Source: an uncultured Oceanospirillales bacterium
GTDB lineage: Bacteria; Pseudomonadota; Gammaproteobacteria; Xanthomonadales; SZUA-36
Length of the DNA stretch: 64,000 nt
NCBI GenBank assembly: GCA_913055655.1
Contig: CAJXKA010000001.1
Span: 310,001 to 374,000 of the forward strand
Reading direction: 5' to 3'
A model generated the notes under the pieces. The model ran no database searches. It was not told the origin of the DNA and worked only from the letters and a program-made list of their open reading frames with translations. How positions within the stretch are numbered: position 1 is the first letter of the stretch; the number at the start of each line of letters is the position of its first letter. The translations under genes were made by a program, and so were the position numbers. Below are positions 45,908 to 55,091 of the stretch, in pieces.

Positions 45908-48406
45908 TCAGGCCGCCCGTAGCACCCGGATGGGCGGTGTACCGATGACCCGTCGCGTGGCCAGCAGGCCGGCAATGCCCACGAACAGCATGCCCAGTAT
46001 CGGCCCGGCCAGTGTCAACGCCAGGTTGAACCGGTATTCGAGATCGTAGACCCGGGTGGCGAGCAGGTAACCCGCCAGGGTCGCACCGGCAGTGGCCAGC
46101 ACGCCCGCCAACAGGCCAATGGCGAAAAATTCCGAGGCCACACCCGCCAGCACCCGGCGACGCGAGGCGCCCAGCGTGCGCAACATGGCGCTTTCGAAGG
46201 CGCGTGCGTCGCGGGTCGACTGCACCGCCGCCCACAGCACCGCCAGCCCGGCCAGCAGCGTGAAGGCGAACACCGCCTGTACCGCGAACGCGGCGCGGTC
46301 CATCACCGAGCGCACCTGCGCCAGGATGGCGTCCAGGTCAATCACCGACACCGAGGGGAACTGCCGCATGACCTCCAGCGTGGCGTCCTCGGCGCCGGGC
46401 GGCAGGTGCACGCTGTTGATCCAGGTGCCGGGGTAGCCGGCCAGCGCGGCCGGCGTCAGCACCATGAAGAAGTTTGGCTGGAACGAGTCCCAGGCGACTT
46501 CGCGGATGCTCGTGATGGTGGCCTGCAGCGGTTCGCCGGCAATGTCGAAGGCGAGCGTGTCGCCGATACCGACGCCCAGTTCACTCGCGAACTCCTGCTC
46601 CACGGAGACTTCGTTGGTCGTCGTCCCCGGGGACCAGAACTCGCCCTCCAGCACGGTGTTGGAATCCTGTGGGCGGTCTGACCAGGTCAGGTTCGCCTCG
46701 CGCCGCGCCCAGCGCTCGCCCTCGGGGTGTTCGAAGGTCATGGCGCCGATGGCCTGGTCGTTGATGGCCGTCAGCCGGGCACGCACCATCGGCACGAACG
46801 GGGGAACGGTGACGCCGCGTGAATCCAGCAGCGCCCGGATCGGTTCGACTTCGTACTGCTGGACGTTGATCATGAAACGGTTCGGCGCATCTTCGGGCAG
46901 GCTGGCCTGCCAGCTGTCCATCAGGTCGTTGCGCACCAGGCTCAGTACCAGCAGCACCATGATGCCCAGCCCGAAGGCGACCACCTGGGCGACACTTTCG
47001 GCGCCGCGCCGTGACAGGTTGGCCAGGCCGAAGCGCCAGCCCGCGCCACCTGCACCACGAAAATGCCGGGTGGCGCGGACCATCACCCAGCCCGCCACGC
47101 CGAGCAGGGCGAAGGTGACCGCCGCGCCTGCGAAGACCGCTGCCGCGAGGCCGATGTCCCGCACCAGCCAGGTCAGCAGCGCGACCAGCGCGGCAATGGC
47201 GGCCAGGTAAGCCAGCCCGTGCCGCAGCCGTGGTGGCTCTACGTCGGCGCGTAGTACGCGCAGCGGCGGCGTCCGCCCCATGCGCGCCAGGTCGGGCAGG
47301 GCGAAGCCGCCCAGGATGCAGGCGGCCGTGACCAGCCCCAGCCACACGGGCGCAATGCCGGGTGGCGGCAGTGACTGGCCGATAAAGTCGCGCACCAGCC
47401 AGGCCAGGGCCAGCTGGGCGAAATAGCCGAGCACGATGCCGACGACGCCCCCGACCAGCGCCAGCAACAGCACCTGAACGCGGTTTACGCGTCGGACGAA
47501 GACCTGCTGCGCCCCCAGGCATTTCATCAGCGCCACGCGGTCACGGTGGCGCAGCGCGTAGCGGCGCGCCGACATGGCCACCGCAATGGCGGCCAGCAAC
47601 ACGCTGACCAGCGACGCCAGGTTGAGGAACCGGCCCGAGCGGTCCATCGCCGCCTGTACCTGCGGACTGGCGTCTTCGATGTCGCGGAGGCGTTCGGCGG
47701 GGTCCAGTAGCGGTTCCAGCTCAGCCTTGAAACGGCTGACATCGGCGCGATCACCGGCGAACAGCTGTCGCCAGGTGACCCGGCTCCCGGGCCGGATCAG
47801 GCCGGTGGCGGCCAGGTCGGCGTCGTTAATCAGTAGGGTTGGCGCCAGGTCAACAAAATTGAAGCCTTCGTCGGGCCGCAGGGTCAGCACGCGGGTGAGG
47901 GTGAACCGCGCCTCGCCGATCTCCACCTCGGCGCCGGAGTCCACGCCCAGCCGCGCCAGCAGCCCGGGTGCCGCCCAGGCCTCGCCGGGTGCGGGCAGGG
48001 CGTCCGTGACAACGCCGAGTTCGCCCAACCGGGTCGCCACTTCCAGGTTGCCACGCAGGGGGTAGCCGTCGGAAGCAGCCGTCAGCGCCGACAGCGCGCT
48101 GGTCTCGCCGGCGAAGACGACGCTGGGCATGGAGGTCAGCCGGGCGGTCTCCAGGCCGTGGCTGGCCGCGAGTTCAAGGTGGCTCTCCGGCAGCCTGTCG
48201 CCGGCACGCAGGCGCAGGTCGGCGGCCAGTGACTCTGCGGCGCGTTCGGCGACGGCCTGGCCGACGCGGTCGGTCAGGAAGCCGACCGCCGTCAATGCCG
48301 TCACCGCCGTGACCAGCGCGGCGGTCAGCACCAGCAGTTCGCCGGAGCGCCAGTCCCGGGCCAGCAGGCGCGCGGCCAGCCGGACCGCGCCGGGTCGCCG
48401 GTTCAC
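45908..48406 (-). CDS. ybbP: ABC transporter permease (YbbP/FtsX family)
   Basis: 832-residue protein with two FtsX-type permease modules: paired helices around residues 260-430 and a final set near 700-830, with periplasmic MacB-like loops. Family members act in envelope stress or lipid/lipoprotein handling; the substrate is not known. It overlaps the ATP-binding subunit gene by 4 nt. The cluster, divergent from tesA, has the same arrangement as in E. coli. Confidence 0.92.
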   Translation of the reverse strand: MNRRPGAVRLAARLLARDWRSGELLVLTAALVTAVTALTAVGFLTDRVGQAVAERAAESLAADLRLRAGDRLPESHLELAASHGLETARLTSMPSVVFAGETSALSALTAASDGYPLRGNLEVATRLGELGVVTDALPAPGEAWAAPGLLARLGVDSGAEVEIGEARFTLTRVLTLRPDEGFNFVDLAPTLLINDADLAATGLIRPGSRVTWRQLFAGDRADVSRFKAELEPLLDPAERLRDIEDASPQVQAAMDRSGRFLNLASLVSVLLAAIAVAMSARRYALRHRDRVALMKCLGAQQVFVRRVNRVQVLLLALVGGVVGIVLGYFAQLALAWLVRDFIGQSLPPPGIAPVWLGLVTAACILGGFALPDLARMGRTPPLRVLRADVEPPRLRHGLAYLAAIAALVALLTWLVRDIGLAAAVFAGAAVTFALLGVAGWVMVRATRHFRGAGGAGWRFGLANLSRRGAESVAQVVAFGLGIMVLLVLSLVRNDLMDSWQASLPEDAPNRFMINVQQYEVEPIRALLDSRGVTVPPFVPMVRARLTAINDQAIGAMTFEHPEGERWARREANLTWSDRPQDSNTVLEGEFWSPGTTTNEVSVEQEFASELGVGIGDTLAFDIAGEPLQATITSIREVAWDSFQPNFFMVLTPAALAGYPGTWINSVHLPPGAEDATLEVMRQFPSVSVIDLDAILAQVRSVMDRAAFAVQAVFAFTLLAGLAVLWAAVQSTRDARAFESAMLRTLGASRRRVLAGVASEFFAIGLLAGVLATAGATLAGYLLATRVYDLEYRFNLALTLAGPILGMLFVGIAGLLATRRVIGTPPIRVLRAA

Positions 48407-49122
48407 GCGGCGGTATCCCGTTCGTGGCGCTCTTCGCGCTCGATGCGGCCGGCGGCCATGTGCAGCACACGATCACAGCGCCGGGCCAGTTCAAGGTCAT
48501 GGGTGACCAGCACCAGCGTGGCGGCATGGTCGCGATTCAGCTCGAACAGCAGCTCGATAATGTGCTCGCCGGTGGCCTGGTCCAGGTTGCCGGTCGGCTC
48601 GTCGGCGAACAGCACGCGCGGTTCAATGACAAAGGCGCGGGCGATGGCCACGCGCTGCTTTTCGCCGCCCGACAGTTGTCGGGGATAATGGCCCGAACGT
48701 TGACCCAGGCCGACGGCGTCCAGGGTTTCCAGCGCACGCTGGCGCGCGTCGTCGCGGCCGGCCAGTTCCAGCGGCAGCATGACGTTTTCCAGGGCCGTCA
48801 GCGACGGCACCAGGTGAAACGACTGGAACACGAAGCCGACGTGGTCGGCCCGAACCGCGGCCCGGCCGTCCTCGTCGAGCGCGCCCAGGTCGTGTGTTTC
48901 AAGTACAACCCGCCCGTCGCTGGGAACATCCAGGCCCGCGAGGAGTCCCAGCAGGGTGGACTTGCCGGCGCCGGACGCGCCGACGATGGACACGGTCTCC
49001 CCGGGGGCGACATTGAAGCTGACGTCGTCGAGAATGGTCAGCGTCCCGCCGGGACCGTCGACACGCTTGACCAGGCGTTCGGCGCTCAGGGCGGCCGTGT
49101 CGTGCGAATCAGGAGTTTTCAT
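48403..49122 (-). CDS. ybbA: ABC transporter ATP-binding protein (YbbA)
   Basis: 239 residues. Walker A GASGAGKST, Q-loop region FVFQSFHLVPSLTALENV, signature LSGGEKQRVAIARA, Walker B VLFADEPTGNLD and switch VTHDLE are all intact. LolD/MacB-like class. The start codon lies on CATG, whose other strand is the tesA start, so the two divergent start codons overlap by two bases. A longer upstream frame exists but is the tesA shadow. Confidence 0.94.
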   Translation of the reverse strand: MKTPDSHDTAALSAERLVKRVDGPGGTLTILDDVSFNVAPGETVSIVGASGAGKSTLLGLLAGLDVPSDGRVVLETHDLGALDEDGRAAVRADHVGFVFQSFHLVPSLTALENVMLPLELAGRDDARQRALETLDAVGLGQRSGHYPRQLSGGEKQRVAIARAFVIEPRVLFADEPTGNLDQATGEHIIELLFELNRDHAATLVLVTHDLELARRCDRVLHMAAGRIEREERHERDTAA

Positions 49123-49828
49123 GAGGGCATTTGTACATTTTTTTCGGTCCAGGTTCCTTTTCTGTGTGCTGGCGGTGTCGGTTTCAACAACGACCGTCGC
49201 CCAGGTGCAGGATACCCGCGGCGAGGCGAACAGCGATACCACCGGTGCATCGACACCGGTTGTGCTGGTGGTGGGCGACAGCCTGAGCGCGGGTTACGGC
49301 ATGGCGCTGGACGAAGCGTGGCCGCGGTTACTCGAGCAAAAGCTCCAGGCACAGGGGCACGACTACCGCGTCGTGAACGCCAGCATCACCGGTGACACCA
49401 CCCAGGGCGGACGAACCCGGCTGCCAGGCCTGCTGGAGCGACACTCACCGGCGCTGGTCATTATCGAACTGGGCGGCAACGACGGCCTGCGCGGCCTGCC
49501 GCTGGCGACCACGCGTGCGAACCTGGAAGCCATGACCCGGGCCAGTCGCGAGGCCGGCGCCGAGGTACTGCTGACCGGCATTGTCCTGCCACCGAACTAC
49601 GGCGCCTCGTACACGCAGGCCTTCGAGGCTATCTACACCGACCTTTCACGCGCCCATGACGCCCTGCTGGTACCGTTCTTCATGGAAGGCGTGGCGCTGA
49701 CGGACGGCATGATGCAGGCCGACGGCATCCACCCCAATGCGGCCGCGCAGCCGGTGCTGCTGGACAATGTCTGGCGCGTGCTCGGCCCGGCGCTCGGCAA
49801 TGGTGAAACCGATGGGATGGGCGAATGA
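49121..49828 (+). CDS. tesA: periplasmic arylesterase/thioesterase I (SGNH hydrolase)
   Basis: 235 residues with signal peptide (FVHFFRSRFLFCVLAVSVS region, ending VAQ). SGNH blocks: GDSLSAGYG (nucleophile Ser), GGNDGLRG, and DGIHPNAAAQ (catalytic Asp/His). Hydrolyses acyl-CoA or lysophospholipid-type esters. The ATG at 49121 has AGGAG 5 nt upstream, inside the divergent ybbA gene. A longer in-frame extension upstream is antisense to ybbA and rejected. Confidence 0.94.
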   Translation: MRAFVHFFRSRFLFCVLAVSVSTTTVAQVQDTRGEANSDTTGASTPVVLVVGDSLSAGYGMALDEAWPRLLEQKLQAQGHDYRVVNASITGDTTQGGRTRLPGLLERHSPALVIIELGGNDGLRGLPLATTRANLEAMTRASREAGAEVLLTGIVLPPNYGASYTQAFEAIYTDLSRAHDALLVPFFMEGVALTDGMMQADGIHPNAAAQPVLLDNVWRVLGPALGNGETDGMGE

Positions 49829-49856
49829 AGCACGGTCCGGGCCGGCCACAACAGGG

Positions 49857-49862
49857 TAAAAT
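49857..49862 (+). promoter_or_regulatory. candidate -10 box, leaderless start
   Basis: TAAAAT ends 6 nt before the ATG of the RND adaptor at 49869. No ribosome-binding site intervenes. Confidence 0.35.
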
Positions 49863-49868
49863 GCGGCG

Positions 49869-50891
49869 ATGAGAATCCAGACGATGTTTTGCACGGCGAT
49901 GCTGTTCGCCACGTCGCCGGTGCTTGCCCAGTTCGGCAGCGACGAGCCACCCGGCGTGCTCGTCAGCGAGGCCACGGTCGAGTCCTTTCCCCTGGCCGTG
50001 GAAGCGCTCGGCAATGCCACCGCCAACGAGGCGGTCAGTATCCGGCCGGTCATCACCGCCACGCTGACGTCCATTCATTTCGAGGAAGGCCAGTCCGTGG
50101 AGGCCGGCACGGTGCTCGCCCGGCTGGAGAACGTGGAGCCGCTGGCGGAAGTGGCCGGCGCGAAAGCCGCGTTTGTCGAGACGGAGACCCAGTACAAGCG
50201 GCTGGCCGAGCTGTACAAGACCCAGGCCGTGTCGCAGTCGCAACTCCAACAGCTGGAAGCGCAACTGGAAGCCAACCGGGCCGCCGTGGCCGCTGCCGAG
50301 GCGCGCCTGGCGCACACCGTGGTCGAAGCGCCGTTCGCCGGGCGCCTGGGCCTGCGCCGCGTCAGTGTCGGCAGCCTGGTCGGGCCGGACACGGTCATCA
50401 CCACGCTGGATGACACCTCGGTCATCAAGCTCGATTTCGACGTACCGGAAGTGTTCCTGGCGCGGCTGGAGCCGGGGCTGGAAGTCACCGCGCGCAGCGC
50501 GGCCTATCCGGACCAGTCGTTCCGCGGCGTGGTGGCCTCGGTGGATTCGCGCGTCGACCCGGTCAGCCGGTCCGTGTCCGTGCGCGCCACCGTTGATAAC
50601 GAGGACGGCCACCTGCGCGCCGGCATGTTCCTGACCGTCACGCTGCTCAAGCAGGACATCCAGGCGCTGGTCGTGCCCGAGCAGGCCATCGTGCCGGAAC
50701 AGTCGAAGCAGTACGTCTGGCTGGTGGGCGAGGGCGATATCGCCGAGCTGCGCGAAGTGCGCACCGGGCGGCGCCGCCCCGGCCAGGTGGAAATCCTGGA
50801 CGGCCTGGCGGTCGGCGACCGGGTGATCACCGAGGGCACGCAGAAGGCGCGCGCCGGTGAGCCTGTGACGGTGCTGGGCCACGCGCCGTGA
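49869..50891 (+). CDS. RND efflux periplasmic adaptor subunit
   Basis: 340-residue membrane-fusion protein: signal peptide (about 1-20), barrel-sandwich and alpha-hairpin segments (about 60-160; helical hairpin rich in A, E, Q), then beta-barrel and membrane-proximal domains. VVEAPFAGRLGLRRVSVGSLV is the characteristic lipoyl half-motif. It links the pump below to an outer-membrane channel not encoded here. Overlaps the pump gene by 4 nt. Confidence 0.93.
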   Translation: MRIQTMFCTAMLFATSPVLAQFGSDEPPGVLVSEATVESFPLAVEALGNATANEAVSIRPVITATLTSIHFEEGQSVEAGTVLARLENVEPLAEVAGAKAAFVETETQYKRLAELYKTQAVSQSQLQQLEAQLEANRAAVAAAEARLAHTVVEAPFAGRLGLRRVSVGSLVGPDTVITTLDDTSVIKLDFDVPEVFLARLEPGLEVTARSAAYPDQSFRGVVASVDSRVDPVSRSVSVRATVDNEDGHLRAGMFLTVTLLKQDIQALVVPEQAIVPEQSKQYVWLVGEGDIAELREVRTGRRRPGQVEILDGLAVGDRVITEGTQKARAGEPVTVLGHAP

Positions 50892-53800
50892 TCCTGTCGG
50901 ACCAGTCCGTCCGGCGACCGGTCTTCGCGACCGTCATCTCGTTGCTGCTGGTCATCCTGGGCCTGGCGGCGATGATGCGCCTGCCGGTGCGCCAGTACCC
51001 CGATATCGACAGCCCGGTCGTGTCCGTGGAAGTCGAGTACCGCGGCGCCTCGGCCGAGGTGGTGGAGACCAAGGTCACCCAGGTCATCGAGGACGCGGTG
51101 GCCGGCATCGAGGGCATCGAGAAGCTCACCTCCAGCAGCGCCGACGAGCGTGCCGATGTGCGGCTGGAGTTCGCCATGGAGCGCGATATCGACGCCGCCG
51201 CCAACGATGTGCGCGACCGTATTTCCCGCATTGTCGACCAGCTGCCCAACGAGGCCGACCCGCCCGAAGTGGCCAAGGCCGACTCGTCTTCGCAGTCGGT
51301 CATGTTCCTGAACCTGACCTCCGACCGGCTCAACGGCATGGAGATCACCGACTTCGCCGACCGCTTCATGGTCGACCGCCTGTCGACGGTGCCTGGCGTC
51401 GCGCGCGTGCGCGTGCTCGGTGCGCGGCGTTATGCCATGCGCATCTGGCTCGATCGCGAAGCGCTGGCGGCCAGGGCGCTGACGGTCACCGACGTCGAGG
51501 CGGCCCTGCGGTCGGAGAACGTGGAATTGCCCGCGGGCCGGCTGGAATCGGAGTCGCGGGAGTTCACGCTGCGCACCGACACCGGCTTCGCCTCCGAGGA
51601 TGATTTCCGCAGCCTGGTGATCGGCCGCGGTGCCGACGGCCAGCTGGTACGGCTGGCGGAAGTGGCCGATGTGCGCATCGGCGCGGAAAACGAACGCAGC
51701 GTGGCGCGCACCAACGGCGAGCCGGCGGTCTCGCTGGGTATCGAGCAACTTTCGAAGGCCAACAGTGTGCTGGTGTCCAAGGCCGTGCGCGCCGAGCTCG
51801 AAAGCGTGCGCGCCGACCTGCCCGAGGGCATGTCGGTCTCGGTGAACTACGACCGCGCCGCGTTTATCGAGGCCTCGATGGACGAGGTCTACAAGGCCCT
51901 GGCGGTGGCGCTGGCGCTGGTCCTGGTGGTGATCTACGTGTTCCTGGGTTCCCTGCGCGCCACGCTCATCCCGGCCGTGGTGGTACCCGTGTCGGTGATT
52001 GCCACGTTTATCGTCATGGGCGCGATGGGCTACACCATCAACATCCTGACGCTGCTCGGCCTGGTGCTGGCCATTGGCCTCGTGGTCGACGACGCCATCG
52101 TCGTGCTCGAGAACATCTACCGCCGCATCGAAGAAGGCCAGAAGCCGCTGCTGGCGGCGCTCGACGGCTCGAAGGAGATCGGCTTCGCGGTGGTCGCCAC
52201 CACGCTGGTGCTGGTGGCCGTGTTCGTGCCGCTGTCCTACATCGAGGGCGAGATTGGCCGCCTGTTCCGCGAGTTCGGCATTACGCTGGCGGCCGCAGTG
52301 TTGTTTTCCAGCCTGGTGGCGCTGACGCTGACGCCGATGCTGTGTTCCAATCTGCTGAACGGGCGCAACCTGCGCGGCGGACTGGCGGGGCAGATCGACC
52401 GTTTCTTCGGTGCGCTGACCACGAAATACCGTGGATTGCTGGCGCGCGTGCTGCAACGCCCGGGCCTGGTACTGCTGGCGGTGCTGGCCGTTGCCGTGGG
52501 CGCGGGCATCATGCTGCGAGTACTGCCGTCCGAGTACGCGCCGAACGAGGACCGCGGCGCGTTCTGGGTGTTCATGCGCGCGCCGGAAGGTTCGTCGCTG
52601 GCCTATACCGACCGCAACACCCGGATGATGGAAAACATCATCGCGCAGGAAATGGGCGAGGGCGACGACAAGCCCGTGGCCCGTTACCTGACCCGCGTGC
52701 CCGGTGGCTGGGGCAGTGCGGATGTCAGCACCTCGCGGGTCATCGTGCTGCTCAAGCCCTGGGATGAACGGGTTGACGGCGACATGGCCGTGGCGGCGCG
52801 GATCAACGCGCAGCTGGCCGGGATTCCCGGCGCCCGCGCCTTCGGGCGGACCTCGCGTGCGCTCGGCGTGGGCGGTGGCGGCACGCCGGTGGAAATGGTG
52901 CTGGGCGGGCCCGATTACGAATCCCTGAAGGAATGGCGTGACGCCATGCTCGCGGCCATGGAAAACATGCCGGAACTGGCCGATCCGGACAGCGACTTCC
53001 AGGAGCGCAAGCCGCAGATGAACGTCAGCATCGACCGCGACCGCGCCGGCACGCTGGGCGTGTCGCTGTCGGCCGTCGGCCGTACGCTCGAATCGATGCT
53101 CGGCTCCCGGCAGGTGACCACCTATGTCGACCGGGGGCGTGAATACAAGGTGATCCTGCAGGGCCGCGATTCCGACCGCGCCAGCACGGACGACCTGACC
53201 AACCTGTATGTGCGTTCATCGCTGACCGGCGATCTGGTGCCGCTGTCGAACCTGGTCAGCGTCGACGAGGAAGCGGGCCCCGGGGAGCTGAACCGCTTTG
53301 ACCGCATGCGCTCGATCAAGCTGACCGCCGACCTGGCCCCGGGTGTGCGCCTGGGCGAGGCCATCGACGCGCTGACCGCGGTGGCCAACGAGACACTGCC
53401 CGCCAGCGCGCGCGTCAGCTGGGACGGCGAGAGCGAGGATTACCTGGAATCGGGTTACTCGCTGTACATCACTTTCGCGCTGGCGCTGGTGATCGTGTTC
53501 CTGGTGCTGGCGGCCCAGTTCGAGAGCTTCGTCAACCCGCTGATCATCCTGGTGACCGTGCCCCTGGCGCTCAGCGGCGCCCTGGTGGGGCTGTGGGCGA
53601 TGGGCGGCACCATCAACGTGTTCAGCCAGATCGGCGCCATCCTGCTGATCGGCCTGTCGGCGAAAAATGGCGTATTGATCGTCGAGTTCGCGAACCAGCT
53701 GCGAGACCGCGGCGAGGACATCCGCCGCGCCGTGCTGGACGCCGCGTCCACGCGCCTGCGGCCGATCCTGATGACCAGCGCCTGCACCACGTTCGGCGCC

Positions 53801-54040
53801 ATGCCGCTGCTGCTGGCCACGGGCGCCGGCGCCGAATCGCGCGAGCCCATCGGCGTGGTGATCGTTTTCGGCGTGACCATCTCGTCGCTGCTGACCCTGT
53901 TCGCGGTGCCGGCGCTGTACCTGCTGTTCGCGCGCAATACGCGCTCGCCACAGCACGTCTCGCGCATGGTCGACAAGCTGCGCGGCGCGGTCGCCGATGG
54001 CGCCCCGGCGCCGGAAGACAAGCCGGCCAATGCGTTATGA
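50888..54040 (+). CDS. RND efflux pump inner-membrane subunit (HAE1/AcrB-like)
   Basis: 1050 residues, full RND length with two repeats of TM helix plus large periplasmic loop. Proton-relay motif GLVVDDAIVVLENI in the fourth helix has both Asp. Start MILSDQSVRRPVFATVISLLLVILG (GTG at 50888) is typical of MdtB/AcrD-like pumps. The substrate range is unknown. No TetR-type regulator lies nearby. Confidence 0.95.
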   Translation: MILSDQSVRRPVFATVISLLLVILGLAAMMRLPVRQYPDIDSPVVSVEVEYRGASAEVVETKVTQVIEDAVAGIEGIEKLTSSSADERADVRLEFAMERDIDAAANDVRDRISRIVDQLPNEADPPEVAKADSSSQSVMFLNLTSDRLNGMEITDFADRFMVDRLSTVPGVARVRVLGARRYAMRIWLDREALAARALTVTDVEAALRSENVELPAGRLESESREFTLRTDTGFASEDDFRSLVIGRGADGQLVRLAEVADVRIGAENERSVARTNGEPAVSLGIEQLSKANSVLVSKAVRAELESVRADLPEGMSVSVNYDRAAFIEASMDEVYKALAVALALVLVVIYVFLGSLRATLIPAVVVPVSVIATFIVMGAMGYTINILTLLGLVLAIGLVVDDAIVVLENIYRRIEEGQKPLLAALDGSKEIGFAVVATTLVLVAVFVPLSYIEGEIGRLFREFGITLAAAVLFSSLVALTLTPMLCSNLLNGRNLRGGLAGQIDRFFGALTTKYRGLLARVLQRPGLVLLAVLAVAVGAGIMLRVLPSEYAPNEDRGAFWVFMRAPEGSSLAYTDRNTRMMENIIAQEMGEGDDKPVARYLTRVPGGWGSADVSTSRVIVLLKPWDERVDGDMAVAARINAQLAGIPGARAFGRTSRALGVGGGGTPVEMVLGGPDYESLKEWRDAMLAAMENMPELADPDSDFQERKPQMNVSIDRDRAGTLGVSLSAVGRTLESMLGSRQVTTYVDRGREYKVILQGRDSDRASTDDLTNLYVRSSLTGDLVPLSNLVSVDEEAGPGELNRFDRMRSIKLTADLAPGVRLGEAIDALTAVANETLPASARVSWDGESEDYLESGYSLYITFALALVIVFLVLAAQFESFVNPLIILVTVPLALSGALVGLWAMGGTINVFSQIGAILLIGLSAKNGVLIVEFANQLRDRGEDIRRAVLDAASTRLRPILMTSACTTFGAMPLLLATGAGAESREPIGVVIVFGVTISSLLTLFAVPALYLLFARNTRSPQHVSRMVDKLRGAVADGAPAPEDKPANAL

Positions 54041-54089
54041 TGCCGGTCCGGTTTCAACACCCATCCAAAGAAAGGAAAGGAGTAACCGC

Positions 54090-54902
54090 ATGAAACGAAT
54101 GATTCCGCTGCTGGCCGCGCTGGCCGTATCGCCGGCCGCACTGGCGCAGGAAACCTTCGCCGAACGCGTGGCCGAGGCCTCCACCGGCGACCACCGTTCC
54201 GAGGCGAACATCGCCCGTAACGAGTACCGCCACCCGGTCGAAACACTCGAGTTTTTTGGATTCGAGGACGGCGAGAAAGTACTGGAAATCTGGCCCGGCG
54301 GCGGCTGGTACACCGAGGTGCTGGCACCCGCCATCCGCGACAACGGCACCTTCGTCATCGCCAACTGGGACCCGGAAGTGCCGGACCAGCCCGGTTACCG
54401 CTACAGCCTGCCCAAGCAGCTGGCCGAGAAGTTCGCCAACGACCCGGAGGTCTACGACCAGGTGGAAATCGTGTACTTCTCGTCACCGGAGACGGGTTCC
54501 CTGGGCGAAGATGACACGTATGACACCATCCTGACGTTCCGCAACACGCACGGCTGGGTCGGCGCCGGCGAGGCGCAGGGCATGTTCAACGAGTTCGCGC
54601 GCGTACTGAAATCCGGCGGCACCCTGGGCGTGGTCCAGCACCGTGCCGATGACGGCACCGACCCCGCCGTGACCGCCAAGAACGGCTACGTCTCCGAGGA
54701 ATACGTCAAGGAACTGGCCGCCAACGCCGGCCTGGAATTCGTGGCCGCATCGGAAGTCAACGCCAACCCGAAAGACACCAAGGATCACCCGCGCGGCGTC
54801 TGGACGCTGCCCCCGGGCCTGGCCCTGGGCGACGAGGACAAGGCCAGGTACGAGGCCATCGGCGAATCCGACCGGATGACGCTGAAGTTCACCAAGCCCT
54901 GA
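54090..54902 (+). CDS. exported methyltransferase-like protein (COG4798-like)
   Basis: 270 residues. A signal peptide (MKRMIPLLAALAVSPAALAQ) precedes a class I methyltransferase fold: VLEIWPGGGWYTEVLAP is motif I and later beta strands follow (ILTFRNTHGW, EFARVLKSGGTLGVVQHR). Predicted methyltransferases of this group carry secretion signals although SAM is cytoplasmic, so the true activity is unclear. AAGGAG lies upstream of the ATG at 54090. Confidence 0.85.
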   Translation: MKRMIPLLAALAVSPAALAQETFAERVAEASTGDHRSEANIARNEYRHPVETLEFFGFEDGEKVLEIWPGGGWYTEVLAPAIRDNGTFVIANWDPEVPDQPGYRYSLPKQLAEKFANDPEVYDQVEIVYFSSPETGSLGEDDTYDTILTFRNTHGWVGAGEAQGMFNEFARVLKSGGTLGVVQHRADDGTDPAVTAKNGYVSEEYVKELAANAGLEFVAASEVNANPKDTKDHPRGVWTLPPGLALGDEDKARYEAIGESDRMTLKFTKP

Positions 54903-54928
54903 CGGCAGCTGAAGCACTTCAGCTAACG

Positions 54929-54960
54929 AAAAAGGCCGCTCCAGATGGGGCGGCCTTTTT
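54929..54960 (+). terminator. Rho-independent terminator
   Basis: AAAAAGGCCGC, 10-nt loop, GCGGCCTTTTT. Just upstream, AGCTGAAG-CA-CTTCAGCT (54907-54924) is an additional perfect 8-bp inverted repeat. Confidence 0.88.
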
Positions 54961-54974
54961 ACATTTGGCGGCGG

Positions 54975-55091
54975 GTGAGTGGTGAGTAGGGAGTAGTGAG
55001 TGGTAAAACCCCTCCAACCGGAAGGGTTTTCTCACCACTCACCACTCACCACTCACTACTCACTACTCACCACTCACCACTCACCACTCAC
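54975..55091. repeat. inverted arrays of a 7-bp tandem repeat around a hairpin
   Basis: From 55031 to 55086 there are eight head-to-tail copies of CTCACCA/CTCACTA, plus a partial one to 55091. Bases 54975-55003 hold about four degenerate copies in the opposite orientation. Between them, 55005-55030 is a hairpin (AAAACCC...GGGTTTT with TCC/GGA). The whole can fold into one long stem. The last partial unit supplies the stop codon of the ferredoxin-NADP reductase gene. Confidence 0.9.

Noticed and set aside
50504-52456. 650-codon minus-strand frame opposite the RND genes
   Set aside because: Antisense to two unambiguous efflux genes, with His/Gln/Arg-rich low-complexity translation; a shadow of their codon bias.
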